Source: Petrosia ficiformis (lineage: Eukaryota; Porifera; Demospongiae; Haplosclerida; Petrosiidae). Taken from it: a DNA stretch of 64,000 nt. Position 1 is the first letter of the stretch. Each line of letters opens with the position of its first letter. Location: positions 6,085,201-6,149,200 of the forward strand of contig OX345638.1 of NCBI GenBank assembly GCA_947044365.1, written 5' to 3'. A program made the position numbers and the translations under genes. The notes below the pieces were generated by a model. That model saw nothing but the letters and a program-made list of their open reading frames with translations. It searched no databases and was not told the DNA's origin. Below are positions 33,074 to 45,088 of this stretch, piece by piece.

Positions 33074-34044
33074 TTTCTCTATATACACCTGTTATTGCTT
33101 GGTGGTGAGAACTGATTAATGAAATAACACTATCACTTGTTGAAGCTGGACAATTAAGGAGTTTTTTATTGATAAAAATGTTGCTATTGTATTGTAACAT
33201 TTCAACAGCTAAAAAGCTTGCAAAAAAAAATATTTGCAATGTTAAAAACTATTATTTTTTAGCAAAAATGTGTTTTGGGACTCTTACTTCTTTTAATAAC
33301 AATTCTATAGTAATATTCCACTTAAGTTGTGTTACTGAATAAAAATACATGGGTTTAAAACAAATATAGTGCAAAAAGTTGCCAATTAGATGCAGTTGAA
33401 ACGGTTGCTAGGTACTTACACTTTGGGGACTCTAAGCAGTGTGGTAGGTCATATAGTTCAACACTCCAGTTATCTAGCGGAAGGTATAGCACTACTGTGT
33501 TGGTTGGTGATATTATCAGTTAGTTTAACAAACGTTTATTTAGTTATACACAATTAACAAACAAGTTCTTATCATTGCTTGTAGAGGAAAAGGGGCTGGC
33601 TATGTATAATTATAGCAGAAATTTCCCAAGACTAGTATCTACAGTAATAAAATAATTATCTTTCAACACAACAAGTTTCAACACAATTATAATTATACTA
33701 ATGAAGATTAATGTATTCTTTTCACATACTAGTTCAATCAGGAGTACTGCAAACCATTGAAAAGGAGGGCAGGACAATGGAGTGCATGGGAATGCGTGAG
33801 CATTTCCAATCCCTTATACGTAGTCTATACAATCTATGGTTTATCACATCAAAAACCACACTCATTTTAATGTACATGTGGATATTAATTTTGTACATGA
33901 AGCCAAAAAACTGTCTGGACTAAAATGCTTATGGTCTTGTACAAAATGGCAAATAGTGATCTTTTAAAGAGGATGTGATGTAAATTAAATAACAAAAGTA
34001 CCAGTTTCCCCAAAGCTGGTTGAACAAGATATGTATTGAAAAAG

Positions 34045-34450
34045 TATTCCTATGAGTGGTGTCCAGCTTGCAGTAATCATGGCTGACTTTATCATGCCTG
34101 AAACACAACAGTCTACTATAGTTATTCTTTTGATTATCTACTCTCCTTACCTTTTAAAGGACCTTGTAGAACTTTATACATGTATTTTAGGTATAGTACT
34201 AATAGCTAGCTATTAGTTCCAATTTCTACATTAGCTTTCTTTCTCCCTTTCTGCTGGTCTATAGGCTCAAGCATGCCTTCTATTACACGCTATGCCAATG
34301 AATTGACCGAGCCCCCCGAAATGACACAACTTCCTTAACTATGTATACAACACATACATGTACTCATGTAAGTGACACAAGAATGTAAATATGTATATAT
34401 AATTATACATTAAACCCCGCAATTATAGGGATGGCCCTACAGGTCATAAA
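34045..34450. mobile_element. CCCTAT(A/G)A-family MITE, opposite orientation
   Basis: Runs from tattcctatgagtggtgtcc through aatcatggctgactttatca, attgaccgagcc and acaacttccttaactatgta to attatagggatggccctaca. It is the reverse complement of the 32678 copy, so the two lie head to head in the same enlarged intron. Confidence 0.65.
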
Positions 34451-35412
34451 AATTCTAATTTTTGAATCTTCTTTTCATTCATTCATCATATTTCTATAGG
34501 AAGAATGTAGTGAAGAGTTCAAACAAAAACAGAAACACAAGAAAGATGATGATGATTAAAACTCTTATCTCTATACACTTTATTAATCATCTCCTGAAGA
34601 ACATTTGTCTCTTCAATATTTTTGTTAGAAGTTTTGATTATTCTGATTCTAAGCATGAATTTCTACAGGTTGGAGCTTCTGGTGCAATAATAACTATAAT
34701 TATAATTATAATATGGAGTTTCCTGATCAAGTAAAAAAAATTAAATATACCTGTGACTGGGGCTTTTATGTCAGGGTGAGGTGACAATTTTGTTTCAATG
34801 ATTGCAAGTTTCATAATTTAGATAATTATCCTTTTCATGCATGCATTGCAGTTAACAATTTGATGACATTGTGCAATACAGTGGAATGTCTTCCTATCAC
34901 CTTTTATGTAACTAGATCACATAGTTATATACAGTGAGCACGAAGAGCAAGTCACATAACCTATCTTTTACACTTCCCATGTATTTACTAGTCTCACGGG
35001 CCAGCCCCTTCACTTGTGAGATTAATGTTTTCAAAGTGTAATGTTATTTTTAAAGTTTAAGAAGGAATCTACTATGAATAATTATGTGCGCAGAAACTTT
35101 GCAGGAATATGTGTTGTACATGCGTACTGTGAAATAGTGGTGTGTATAATATAATATTAATTATTAATCATGGTTATTAATGTCTTCACATATCTCCAGT
35201 ACTCTGTTGTCATCCTCTTTGAAACAAACAGAATGATCAATGGTTAATTTCCTTCACACTTCCCCATGAGCATAATAATTAATAATTATTGTTATCAAAG
35301 TTTAAGAATTAATAACTAACTGATGCAGAAACTTTGCAAAAATATGTGTGCATGCATATATCAAGTTGCAGTGAGTTATATTAAATATATATAATCTTAA
35401 TGTAACAGTATA

Positions 35413-35747
35413 TTACTCATGGTTATTAATGTCTTTACATATCTTCAGTACTTCCTTGTCATCCTTCAAATCTTCTTCAAAATAAACAGAATATTTTTTA
35501 GCTAACTCAGTAGCCTTTACACAGTTCTTCAACAACGCAAAAGGTCGAATAAATTCTTTCCAAGTGCGCTCCTTTATCTGTTTCCATTCTCTGAGTATAT
35601 CAAATTTTTGTTTGCCTAAATTTTGATTATTTTGTTTCTCAATCTGTTCACAATCTTCTAAAGTAAGTTTAAGATGTGCACAGAATAGTTGCACTTGTGT
35701 TACACCATGTAAATGAACCAGTAGATCTTCATCAGATGGAATTAAAC
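35413..35747 (-). CDS. Gene B: C-terminal Death domain exon
   Basis: Paralogue of 2825-3147: PSDEDLLVHLHGVTQVQLFC, LKLTLEDCEQIEKQNNQNLG, ILREWKQIKERTWKEFIRPF, ALLKNCVKATELAKKYS. It starts in phase 1 after tttatag and ends at a stop at 35413. The companion acidic linker exon at 35860-35928 (DIESNEKKGTDNVMKSIVDD) is also conserved with gene A. Confidence 0.7.
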
Positions 35748-38700
35748 CTATAAACATTAATTATAGTTAATCAGAAGAATTACTATTGTCAATTTATACA
35801 CCAGTATTGGATTTAAATATTAATAATTATAATTTTAATAGCTACTCATTAGCTCTCACCTCCTGTTTTATCATCTACTATAGATTTCATAACATTATCA
35901 GTTCCTTTCTTTTCATTTGATTCAATGTCTACAGAGAATAAGAGTAATGTTGGCATCTCAGTATCTGGATGTGTTATACACATCAAGTAATGGTCTCGTA
36001 TAGCCAAACCCAACCTACTGTAGAGGAAGGATCTGGGGATAAACTACTGTCATTTTAAATTCATACCAGGAAAATTTATAGCCATAAAACTGCTTCTTAG
36101 CATGCTAAAAAATGAATATGAAAATTAAAAAGAAGTTCTGCTTGTAAGTAGAATTAATAATAAACTACATGCAATATCGAGCATAATAGTAACTAACATT
36201 TACAACAATAGGCTCATCCTTTGTTACTGTCAAAACCATATTCCAATCTTGAACTGAATTTGGTTGATAAAACACCTGAGAAACATATTGTTGAATGGGA
36301 CATTCTTTTGATCCAGTTGTAATGCAGCAGAAATGATGCACATCAATGGTAGCAGAATTGCTAAAAGGTTTGAAAGTACCACCTTCCATCTCTTTAAACT
36401 CATATGGTGGACCACTGGAACAGTCGGCACTATAAAATCTGAAATGAGATGCTTCATCTTCTGACTTAATAATGGCGGCATGAGGAAGATGGAGTGTAAC
36501 GTTCTTTTTAAATTGTTCAGAACTGCTAATTTGGTATATACCACTCACAAGATAACAATCAGGAGGTAGTATAGAATCACCACCAATGATAGCCTTTACA
36601 TGTAGTTCTGTTCTATGTCCAGCTGGTAGAGATCCTTCAGGTACTTCTATACGTAAGCCAAATTGAACCCAATCCAAGGTAAATGCGCTGTTGTCTCCAG
36701 TGACTGTAAACCTTCTCTCCCCAACCACCTGCATACCATCTTGTAAATGGACAAAAACATAGCATAATAAAAATATAATTATTATGTAAAGTAATAGTAA
36801 ATAAAATTAATATACTTTTAATTAATATTTAGTTATACATGTTGCCGTCATTTTGTATCGGAAGTCAACAAAATTTGGTATCTAGAGAATAGCTCTTGGT
36901 GAGTACTTAATTTCTGTCCAAAATTGTGGAATAGTGAGCAATTAAGGGTAAGTGTTTGATCAAAAACACTTAGCAGGAAACGATGTTGAAGTACTCATGC
37001 ATACCAGGGATGGCAGATGTATTCAAGCCAATTGAGAAGAACCAACCACGTGAAGCACACAGGCAAACATTTACCTCACTGATTATTCATGATGGGTGTG
37101 GTTAGTTATCATATACACAAATGATCAAACACAGCTGTTTATATTACCTGGATATATCCTACTCATGGAAAGGCCTGAGAACAATCCCACAACAAATGCA
37201 ATCATCAAAACACAAAGATGTACTAGCCAACCTATATAATTATAAATAAAATTATATTAATATAATATTATTATTTATTTATTTTATCTATTGCAGAGTT
37301 CAAGGTATATAATAAATATATTTCACGAAAGGCAATAGAATCAGATCTATTTATGTTGCTGTTGTTCTGCAAGGATTGTTGCCTAAGCAACAGTCTTTTC
37401 TTGCTGAGTGCACTGTTCGTTACAGAGAGTTAGAATTCAGTTTTTGTATAGTCTGATCATGCAATTTGAAATTGGTATTGGTGCCCATACTATACGTCTC
37501 TATTGTATTGGTATAGGTACACTGCAAAAAATGAATGGTTAAAGTAACCATTTTATTGGTTGAAACAGTTGCAAGGAATAGCATGAGTTTCAATTTAGAT
37601 TGTTGATTGTCATAGAGAATGTTGTGGCTACATGCATGTATATTACTACGACATAATGTGCACCAAGGGTATACTTAAATTATGTGTTTACGGGTTACAA
37701 ACCTTTTGATGGCCATATACAATTACATGTACTAATTATACTAAATCTTTGACATGAAAAATGAGTAGACAGCACCCTAAAATTATAGTGATTCAACTAT
37801 AATTGAATATAATTAGCACAAAGTATCTGTGGTATAAGATGTATGTATTCCGAACAACCAACTAATTGTTAAATCCTTGCAACTGTACTAACCAATAAAT
37901 TAGTTATTTTAACTATTTTTTTGCAGTGGCAGTGTAGTGTGTGAATACTGATCCACATGGCATACATTGGGTGTGGTTAAAAGATGTGAACATAAGAATA
38001 CGAGTGGCAGTATTTCACAGTTTGTGCTACAGATAGTAGCAGAGTATTGTGTTCTTCCTTTGCAGAAACTGTATCTACGTTTCCACAACAATTAACATTT
38101 GTTAGCCATGAAATCTTTATGAACAATGTACATACAAATCAATAAAGCAATTATAAATTGTCAATTGGTATTAGTATCACTATCAGCTATGTTCAGTTAC
38201 AGAAATATCAGTATAATACGATATTGGTGGAAACCTATCAATCTTAAAGTACATTAATGATGGATGTGAAATTAGTTCAACTGTAAATTAACTCATTATA
38301 ACTTACGTTTTTGTTCTTTCACTATCTCATCCTTCTTCTCCAGCATCCTCTGTAGTTCCTCTACTTGTTCATTCTTACTAATAACTGTTGTTTGTAGTGA
38401 CTCTATTTCTGATGTAATAAGATAATCAGTGATCACATAATAATACTAGTAATACTCATCTAACCTTCTTCCAATATTAACATCTTATCACTAATATCTG
38501 ATTTAGGTTTATCCTCATCTACAGGTTTTGATTTCTTCTCTTCTAATGGTTCTCTTTCCAGAGTCTTCTCATAATATACTTCCATTTTTTCCTCATCTAA
38601 TGAAAACACATAATACTCAATACACATTCAATAGATATGATATATGTATTAATATAGACCTGATGAAAGGGTAGATGTCAGTTTAAGTTTCTCTTCCAAA

Positions 38701-41700
38701 TCTGTGATCTGTTGTGTTTTTTCTAATGATGCTTTCTTTTCAATCATCAACAATGTCTGGGAATCTTGTGACTCTAAACGCAAAAATACCGAGATATGTA
38801 TTACAGTTGGTATTGATGCTGATACTGTAATCATTTATTGTTTCAGTATCGGCAGTGTGAATAACCAATACTGCTCCACATGGCCATTGGGTGTGGTGCC
38901 TGTGAGAAGATCAGTGATGGCCGAGAAAACGAGTGGAGTTTGGCAGTACATATTTCTCAGTTTATGCAACAGATAGTAGCAGAGTATGATGTCCTTCATA
39001 TGCAGAAACTGTATCTACCTTTACACATTTTCACATCAAATAAAATGAGTTAGGCTTGAAATTTTTATTTCCACAAAGCAATTATAAATTGTCAATTTGT
39101 AATTATCAGTATCAGCCAAGTTTGCTCATTCAAACAATTGGTATTGGGTAAATATGATATCAGTGGAACCCTATCAATGTTATATAATTTGTGGTTGTAT
39201 CAAAAGCACTGACATACATTATCCTTATTGTATGGAAACTCAAGAAGCACACAAATGAGTTTGAATCATCCACATATCACTATAAATCAGTTAATTATAA
39301 AGTGCTTGCTTACTATTATGCACTCAAGGTGTAGTCTACTGTAACTCGCTTCACTCATGCTGTATGTTTATATTGACCACACCTATTGTGCTGTAATTTT
39401 TATATTATAATTTACCTCGTCTTGTTGCTTTCTTGTATGCTTGCATTTCATCTTTTAAAAACCCCAGTTCTAAATATCATAATATCAAGTATTCAAATCA
39501 CATGTAATAAATTATATTCATTATCTGACCCTTTCTCTATTGTATCTGATCTATCTATTAATGTGATGTGAGTTTAGATTTCTCGTCCAAATCTGTGATG
39601 TGTTGTGTTTTTGCTAATGTTTTTTTCTTTTCAATCATCAACAATGTCTGGAATTCTTGCGACTCTAAACGCAAAAATAATGATTTCAAATATTATATTT
39701 ACATTTAATACCGACATATGTATTAAAGTTTGTATTGGTGCCGATACTGTAATTTTTTCTGGCCCATAGGGTCATCCCTGTGATTGCTTTCCCACGGGCT
39801 CGAACTATATATATATTTATGTTTTATGCTAGTATGTGTTGTATATGTAGTTAAGGAAGTTACGTCATTCCCGGGGGTGGGGGCTCAGTCAATTAATAGG
39901 TGTGGCGCGTAAAAGAACGCGCGCTCAAGCTCAACACACCAGCAAAAAAAGCTGTGTACCTTACGTAGACACTAGAACTAATATTTCTATGGCTTTTTGT
40001 AGCTGCAGCAGCGTAACCCAGCGTTGGTCCGTGTATTTCACATGATCCCAGAGTAGATAATAACGTTTCAGGCATCATAAAGTTAGCCATGATTACTGAA
40101 TGCTGGACACCAAAAAGCAGTCATAGGGATACCTTTTTCTCTATAATATTATATCTTGTTATTGTTTCAGTATCGGCAGTGTGAATAACCAATACTGCTC
40201 CACATGGCCATTGGGTATGGTGCCCGTGAGAAGATCAGTGATGGCCGAGAAAACGAGTGGAGTTTGCAATTGGCAGTATATATTTCTCAGTTTATGCAAC
40301 AGATAGTAGCAGAGTATGATGTCCTTCATATGCAGAAACTGTATCTACATTTACACATTTTCACATCAATTAAAATGAGTTGGGCTTGTTTTCACAAAGC
40401 AATTATAAATTGTCAATTGGTACTTATCAGTATCAGCCAATTCAAAAAATTGGTATTGGGTAAATATGATATCTATTTTATATAATTTGTGGTTGTATCA
40501 AAAGCACTGACATACATTATCCTTATTGTATGAAAACTCAAGAAGCACAAAATTAAGTTTGAATCATCCACATATCACTATAAATCAGTTTATTATAAAG
40601 TTCTTGCTTACTGTTGTGCACTGAAGCTACTGTAACTCGCTTCACTCATTTTATATTATAATTTACCTCGTCTTGTTGCTTTCTTGTATGCTTGCATTTC
40701 ATCTTTTAAAAACCCCAGTTCTAAATATCATAATATCAAGTATTCAAATCACATGTAATAAATTATATTCATTATCTGACCCTTTCTCTATTGTATCTGA
40801 TCTATCTATTAATGACATGACTTACGTTCTTGTAGTGATTTTAGCTCTTTCGTTTTGGTTTCCAACAAAGTCTGTAGTTCCTCTACTTGAGAAGTTTTGT
40901 CAAATATTTCTGTTTGTAGTGGCTTGCCTTCTATAATTATGTGAAAAGATATTTGAAATTAATTCAACTGTAAAGTAACATATGACTTACGTTCTTGTAT
41001 TGACTCTAGTTCTTTCACTATCTCATCCTTCTTCTCCAACTTACTCTGTAGTTCCTCTACTTGTTCATTCTTACTAATAACTATTGTTTGTAGTGACTCT
41101 ATTTCTGATGTAATAAGATAATCAGTGATCACATAATAATACTAGTAATACTCATCTAACCTTCTTCTAATATTATCATCTTATCACTAATATCTGATTT
41201 AGGTTTATCCTCATCTACAGGTTTTGATTTCTTCTCTTCTAATGATTCTCTTTCCAGAGTCTTCTCGTAATATACTTCCATTGTCTCCTCATCTAATGAA
41301 AACACATAATATTCAATACACATTCAATAGATATGATATATGTATTAATATAGACCTAATGAAAAGGTAGATGTGAGTTTAAGTTTCCTTTCTAAATCAG
41401 TGATCTGTTTTCTGGAATAATCCAGTTCTTGTGATTTCATTAATGATGCTTTCTTTTCATTCTCCAGTTCTGAAGGAAAAGAATTTTAATGTGACTCAGT
41501 GTTAACAATTAATTGATATTATTATCTCACGTTTGTTCAACATGTCTATTGTGTATTTTAGTGATGATTCACTTGATTGAAATAAAGTAAGTTTCTTATC
41601 TTTCTTCCTCATATCAACACTCCATTTCTCTTCTTCTTTCTCACGTATCATCACCTCCTGTGTTTTATACCAGTGTCGTTCACTATCCCAAATACGTTTC

Positions 41701-44700
41701 AGTATGAACTCATCATCACTATACACTACATGTATATAATATGGCAATTATCAACTGTAATGTGTAGTATTTATTATATGGTATACATACGTATGAGAGA
41801 AAGATGCAAATAAAGATAGGTAGATAGATATAGAGATACATAAATAGATAGAGATACAATGTTTGTTGAGTCATCATATCAATTACCATTTACTATAATA
41901 ATGAAGGTGTGTCTTCACAAGTACATGCATGTATGTTACACAGTAGTGTAAGACTTAAATACAATACACACTGCATTCCATATAAACCTGCATAAGTACA
42001 GCTCTTTGTGTTTTGCTTTATAGCAGTGTAAGTACTTATGTATGGTTATATGGAAGTGGTTTGTTTAATTCTGGGTCCCATGTTAGCCTTCCAACCTTGT
42101 TCACATGCTTTTTGGGTTTTGATGTCCCTACATCTTCCTTCATTTTTATTGAAATTTTTTATATTTTTTATTGTGGTTATATGAGTAGTGTAAAAAGTTT
42201 TTAATATTCATTATAATATCTATTGATGAACAATAATCAACATGTAATATTATTACTACTACACAATAATATAATAATCACATATTATATACATACTTCC
42301 ATACATCAATGCATACTAAGATAAATACATACACGTATGTCTGTACTAATATAGGCATGCAGGTGTACATGTGTCTATGTAGGTTAATAATGATGACAGT
42401 AAGAACAGAAAATGGACTGACACTTTGTCTTTATTTATGAATCATAGGATACTTGAATATCTCAGAATAGGTAACTACAAATGTATCAGTGAATCTACAA
42501 CTATTGGATTATTATCTTGTATACATATGAAGCTAGATTTTCATATAGCTTTAATAATCTTGTATGTCATAGACTGTACACATTCCAGTGAACATGATAA
42601 TGATCACTAATAATAATATATCACATGATATGTATATTAATTATCATACCTAATTCAATGATCGTTGTAATATTACATCCAATGACTGGTTGACCTTTAC
42701 CATGATTATCAGACTGATAATATTTACTGTATCCTCCAGTCACTACAATCCAAAATCTTTCTTTTGATATATAGTATGTTGACATGGAGTGGGCAAATCT
42801 TGTAGTAACTGAATCAGGAAGATTTATCTGAAGAGTTGAATAAATTAACATATAAACTATATGTTATAAATGAGGAACACATCATTATAATATTATTAGT
42901 ACAAGAAAGAGTATGTTTCAGTTAATAAAATATAATTATTTGAAATGTAATGATAACACTTTTAACTCATATTTGTGATATACCAGTATTTTCAATATTA
43001 ATATTAATTTTGATCATAACAAAACTGATGCCAATAATATATTAATATATAGACAACAATGTGTCATGTGATATACATTACCTGATACCAGATAAAACTG
43101 GAGAGATTCATTATCCAGCAGTCCTTCAGTATTTGACTATTACCATCCAATCCTCCCAATACCATGAAATGAGATACATTTGATATAGTAGTGATAATAG
43201 TACTGGAATGACAAATTCTTGCCTCAGGCCATTTCAATGCAGTAACAGATGATTTGGCTACTTTCTTAAAATCCTATAGTATTAGTAATACAACATGGGT
43301 TCATTATCAATAGGTTTATAAAGATGAGAATGAAATAGTCCCTACTTATAATAATTCATGTATCATTAATAAAAGGTATAGTTTACAAGTGAATTATTTT
43401 GAGTGATTATTACTTACTAACAAACAGAACATGTACTCTTTAGTGTAATAATAATTACAACTGAGGAACTCTGCGACATGTTATTGTTAAAATAACAAAT
43501 TTATTGGTTAGTACAGTTGCAAAATAGCATAAATTTCAATGTACTTTGTCATACCTGTTGTTGTGGCTACTGGCTACATGCATGATGTTACTATGACATT
43601 ATGTGCACCAAGTATAAAAATGTACACTAGAATAAATTAAGTTATGTTTTTGCAGGTTTCCAAACACTTTTGTTGGCCAGAACTGCCAGATACAATCGTT
43701 TTAAGTGGTTGTTGGTTGAAATATGAGTAGACAGCACCCTAAAAGTATACTGCTTTGATCAACTAATTGATTATAATTAGTACAAAGTAGCTATGGCATT
43801 ATATGTCCTGAACAACCAACTAATTGTTAAATCCTTGCAACTGTACTAACCAATAAAATAGCTTTTTTAACAATTTTGTTTTTGCAATTAATATGTAACT
43901 ACAGGTATATAAAATTAATGATAGTGTGTTCATTGTAATGAACAAAAATGAATGAACATTCAAAAGTACATGTTAAGTGTCTTATTATGATAATAAAATG
44001 AAACCAGAGGATTAGAACTGTAGAGAATACAACTGAAAATAATACAAGGGATCAAGAGTGATAAAAATATTAGACTAGATGAGAAAAGATAACAAATACA
44101 ACTATGTAGAAATGTGGAATCTGTTAAATAAACACTCAACAACTCACTATTGTATTCTGAGAGATTGATAACAGAAATAAGTCATTAACACGATGGAATC
44201 CAGTCTTATCAATAATAAATCCCCCAAACATTACAGCTCTATTACCAGGAAGTGTTTTGATACTGAAACGAGCACATGGTGGTGGACGATCACCTGTTAT
44301 GATAGGTACTTTCCATTGACCTGAAGAAAATACATGATATCATTATGATGTAATACATAATGTGAGTCATGTAATACCTGGTGATGAATTGACACACATT
44401 GTGTGTACTTCATCTGTCAAGCAATGACTTGGGTTGTTAGGAATAGGAATATACTTGGAACCAGTGTGAGTAGTGATTGGTGTAAGTACAATCCCTCCGA
44501 TAACTAGCAAATTATCTTCTGCATTGATGTTAAAGGATATCATTCCACAACCATGTTTTCTCATTGGTCCTTTACCAGGAGATGTGTTGATAATTTCTTT
44601 CCATTCATTAGCAAGAGTGTTGAGTTCAAATAAATCATTGTGAAAACACTCATCAGGTTCACATCTTCCACCAAAATACAATATACTGTCTCTTACGGTA

Positions 44701-45088
44701 GTACAAGCATAGTTAATCACTCCTGCAGGTGGAGTAGCTGTAGTAGATTTCCTCTCCCACTTCAATGTAGGTAAATGAAATATATCAACAGATGATGTGA
44801 ACTTCCTCTTCTCATCATTATAATGTACCATAGGAAGGTTCTCCTGCTTTCCTCCCCAGGAATATAATCTGTACACAAACCAGTACTTGTAATTGTATGT
44901 ATTTCAAGTTTAACAGATTATGAATAACTTATTTATCTGATGTATCAAGTTGTTTCCATGTAACAAGAAATGTAAAGATATATACTACAACTCACTCACC
45001 AGTAGCCATTATTAGAGAAGAAACTGAAGCTATGAGCCCAACTCTGTATTCTGTCAACACTGGTTGCTAAGATATCACGGGATGCCAT
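35413..45088 (-). CDS. Gene B: Kelch / coiled-coil array / TM / ZU5 / Death protein
   Basis: A minus-strand series with matching phases: 45000-45088 (ATG at 45088), Kelch exons 44378-44868, 44148-44320, 43082-43273, 42650-42827; coiled coil 41531-41725, 41356-41469, 41161-41292, 40991-41104, 40826-40930, 40667-40720, 39416-39469, 38660-38773, 38465-38596, 38307-38408; TM 37148-37231; ZU5 36198-36739; linker 35860-35928; Death 35413-35747. The 3' half is a paralogue of the gene A 3' half. Problems: the first splice as read makes TG|A (a stop), one coiled-coil exon (up to 39664) is broken, and the exons between ZU5 and the linker have decayed, so ZU5 (phase 0) does not join the linker (phase 1). 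It may be a gene in decay, two genes, or one using exon skipping. Confidence 0.5.
36198..36739 (-). CDS. Gene B: ZU5 domain exon
   Basis: Close paralogue of the gene A ZU5 exon: MQVVGERRFTVTGDNSAFTL, VQFGLRIEVPEGSLPAGHRT, LPPDCYLVSGIYQISSSEQF, NVTLHLPHAAI, FRFYSADCSSGPPYEFKEME. It starts in phase 1 after ttacaag and ends at AAT|gttagt in phase 0. After it, the exons equivalent to 3452-3826 are missing or unrecognisable; only a short catgctaagaagcag string near 36090 recalls the first of them. Confidence 0.75.
37148..37231 (-). CDS. Gene B: single transmembrane exon
   Basis: A phase 1-1 exon of 84 nt encodes WLVHLCVLMIAFVVGLFSGL followed by SMSRIYP, one hydrophobic segment with the VGLF core also found in the gene A TM array. 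Its upstream intron carries a MITE (37520-37934) and flanking sequence like that above gene A exon 6466-6534, so the two are probably derived from one ancestral exon. Confidence 0.6.
37520..37934. mobile_element. MITE with TA target duplication
   Basis: Starts cactgcaaaaaatg and ends ttttttgcagtggcagtg, with TA on both sides. Inner terminal repeats read ttggttgaaacagttgcaa and ttgcaactgtactaaccaat. Same family as 6949-7362. Confidence 0.65.
38307..41725 (-). CDS. Gene B: coiled-coil exon array
   Basis: At least ten short exons, all phase 1-1, encode charged heptad repeats, for example SVDMRKKDKKLTLFQSSE, QVEELQSKLEKKDEIVKELE, VEELQTLLETKTKELKSLQE, ELGFLKDEMQAYKKATRR, SQTLLMIEKKASLEKTQQIT. 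They fall into duplicated classes: 38465-38596 with 41161-41292; 38307-38408 with 40991-41104; 39416-39469 with 40667-40720 (same peptide); 38660-38773 with 41356-41469 and the broken copy up to 39664. The last has TAA after KLTSH and no donor, but can be skipped in frame. Confidence 0.65.
38840..40720. repeat. tandem duplication of intron plus coiled-coil exon
   Basis: The segment from cagtatcggcagtgtgaata (38850) to the exon at 39416-39469 recurs from 40166 to 40720 with few changes (shared landmarks gaagatcagtgatggccgag, gagtatgatgtccttcatat, aactcaagaagcac). The coiled-coil exon inside encodes the same peptide in both copies. A MITE (39757-40140) sits between the copies. Confidence 0.8.
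39757..40140. mobile_element. CCCTAT(A/G)A-family MITE in gene B intron
   Basis: From cccatagggtcatccctgtg through gctttcccacgggctcgaac, gttacgtcattcccgggggt, caattaataggtgtggcg and gccatgattactgaatgctg to cagtcatagggataccttt. Same landmarks and orientation as 32678-33073. Confidence 0.7.
42650..45088 (-). CDS. Gene B: Kelch-repeat domain
   Basis: Five exons give a beta-propeller-like series: AHSFSFFSNNGYW, LYSWGGKQENLP, SVDIFHLPTLKWERKS, INYACTTVRDSILYFGGR, NDLFELNTLANEWKEI, NLLVIGGI, CARFSIKTLPGNRAVMFGGF, NDLFLLSI, FMVLGGLDGN, CWIMNLSSFIWYQ, WIVVTGGYSKYY. Kelch hallmarks (double Gly after a hydrophobic strand, then aromatic plus W) recur about five times, enough for most of a propeller. 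The join of 45000-45088 to 44378-44868 creates TGA if the visible GT and AG are used. Confidence 0.75.
43471..43887. mobile_element. diverged MITE of the CACTGCAAAAA family
   Basis: Inner terminal repeats ttggttagtacagttgcaa and ttgcaactgtactaaccaat are intact; the outermost bases have diverged. It lies in the intron between Kelch exons 43082-43273 and 44148-44320. Confidence 0.6.

Larger units (their letters stand above)
31793..34559 (+). pseudogene. decayed copy of the Lys-rich tail gene
   Basis: Exon 31793-31950 matches 1876-2005 (CEKGSP...KSPKNKDETEVGV), but one C is missing in gtggc(c)aag, so the frame shifts and a stop follows (VARKK then TAA). The terminal exon 34500-34559 (EECSEEFKQKQKHKKDDDD, TAA) is still readable. 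The intron between them has grown to 2.5 kb and carries a transposase remnant and two MITEs. Confidence 0.7.
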
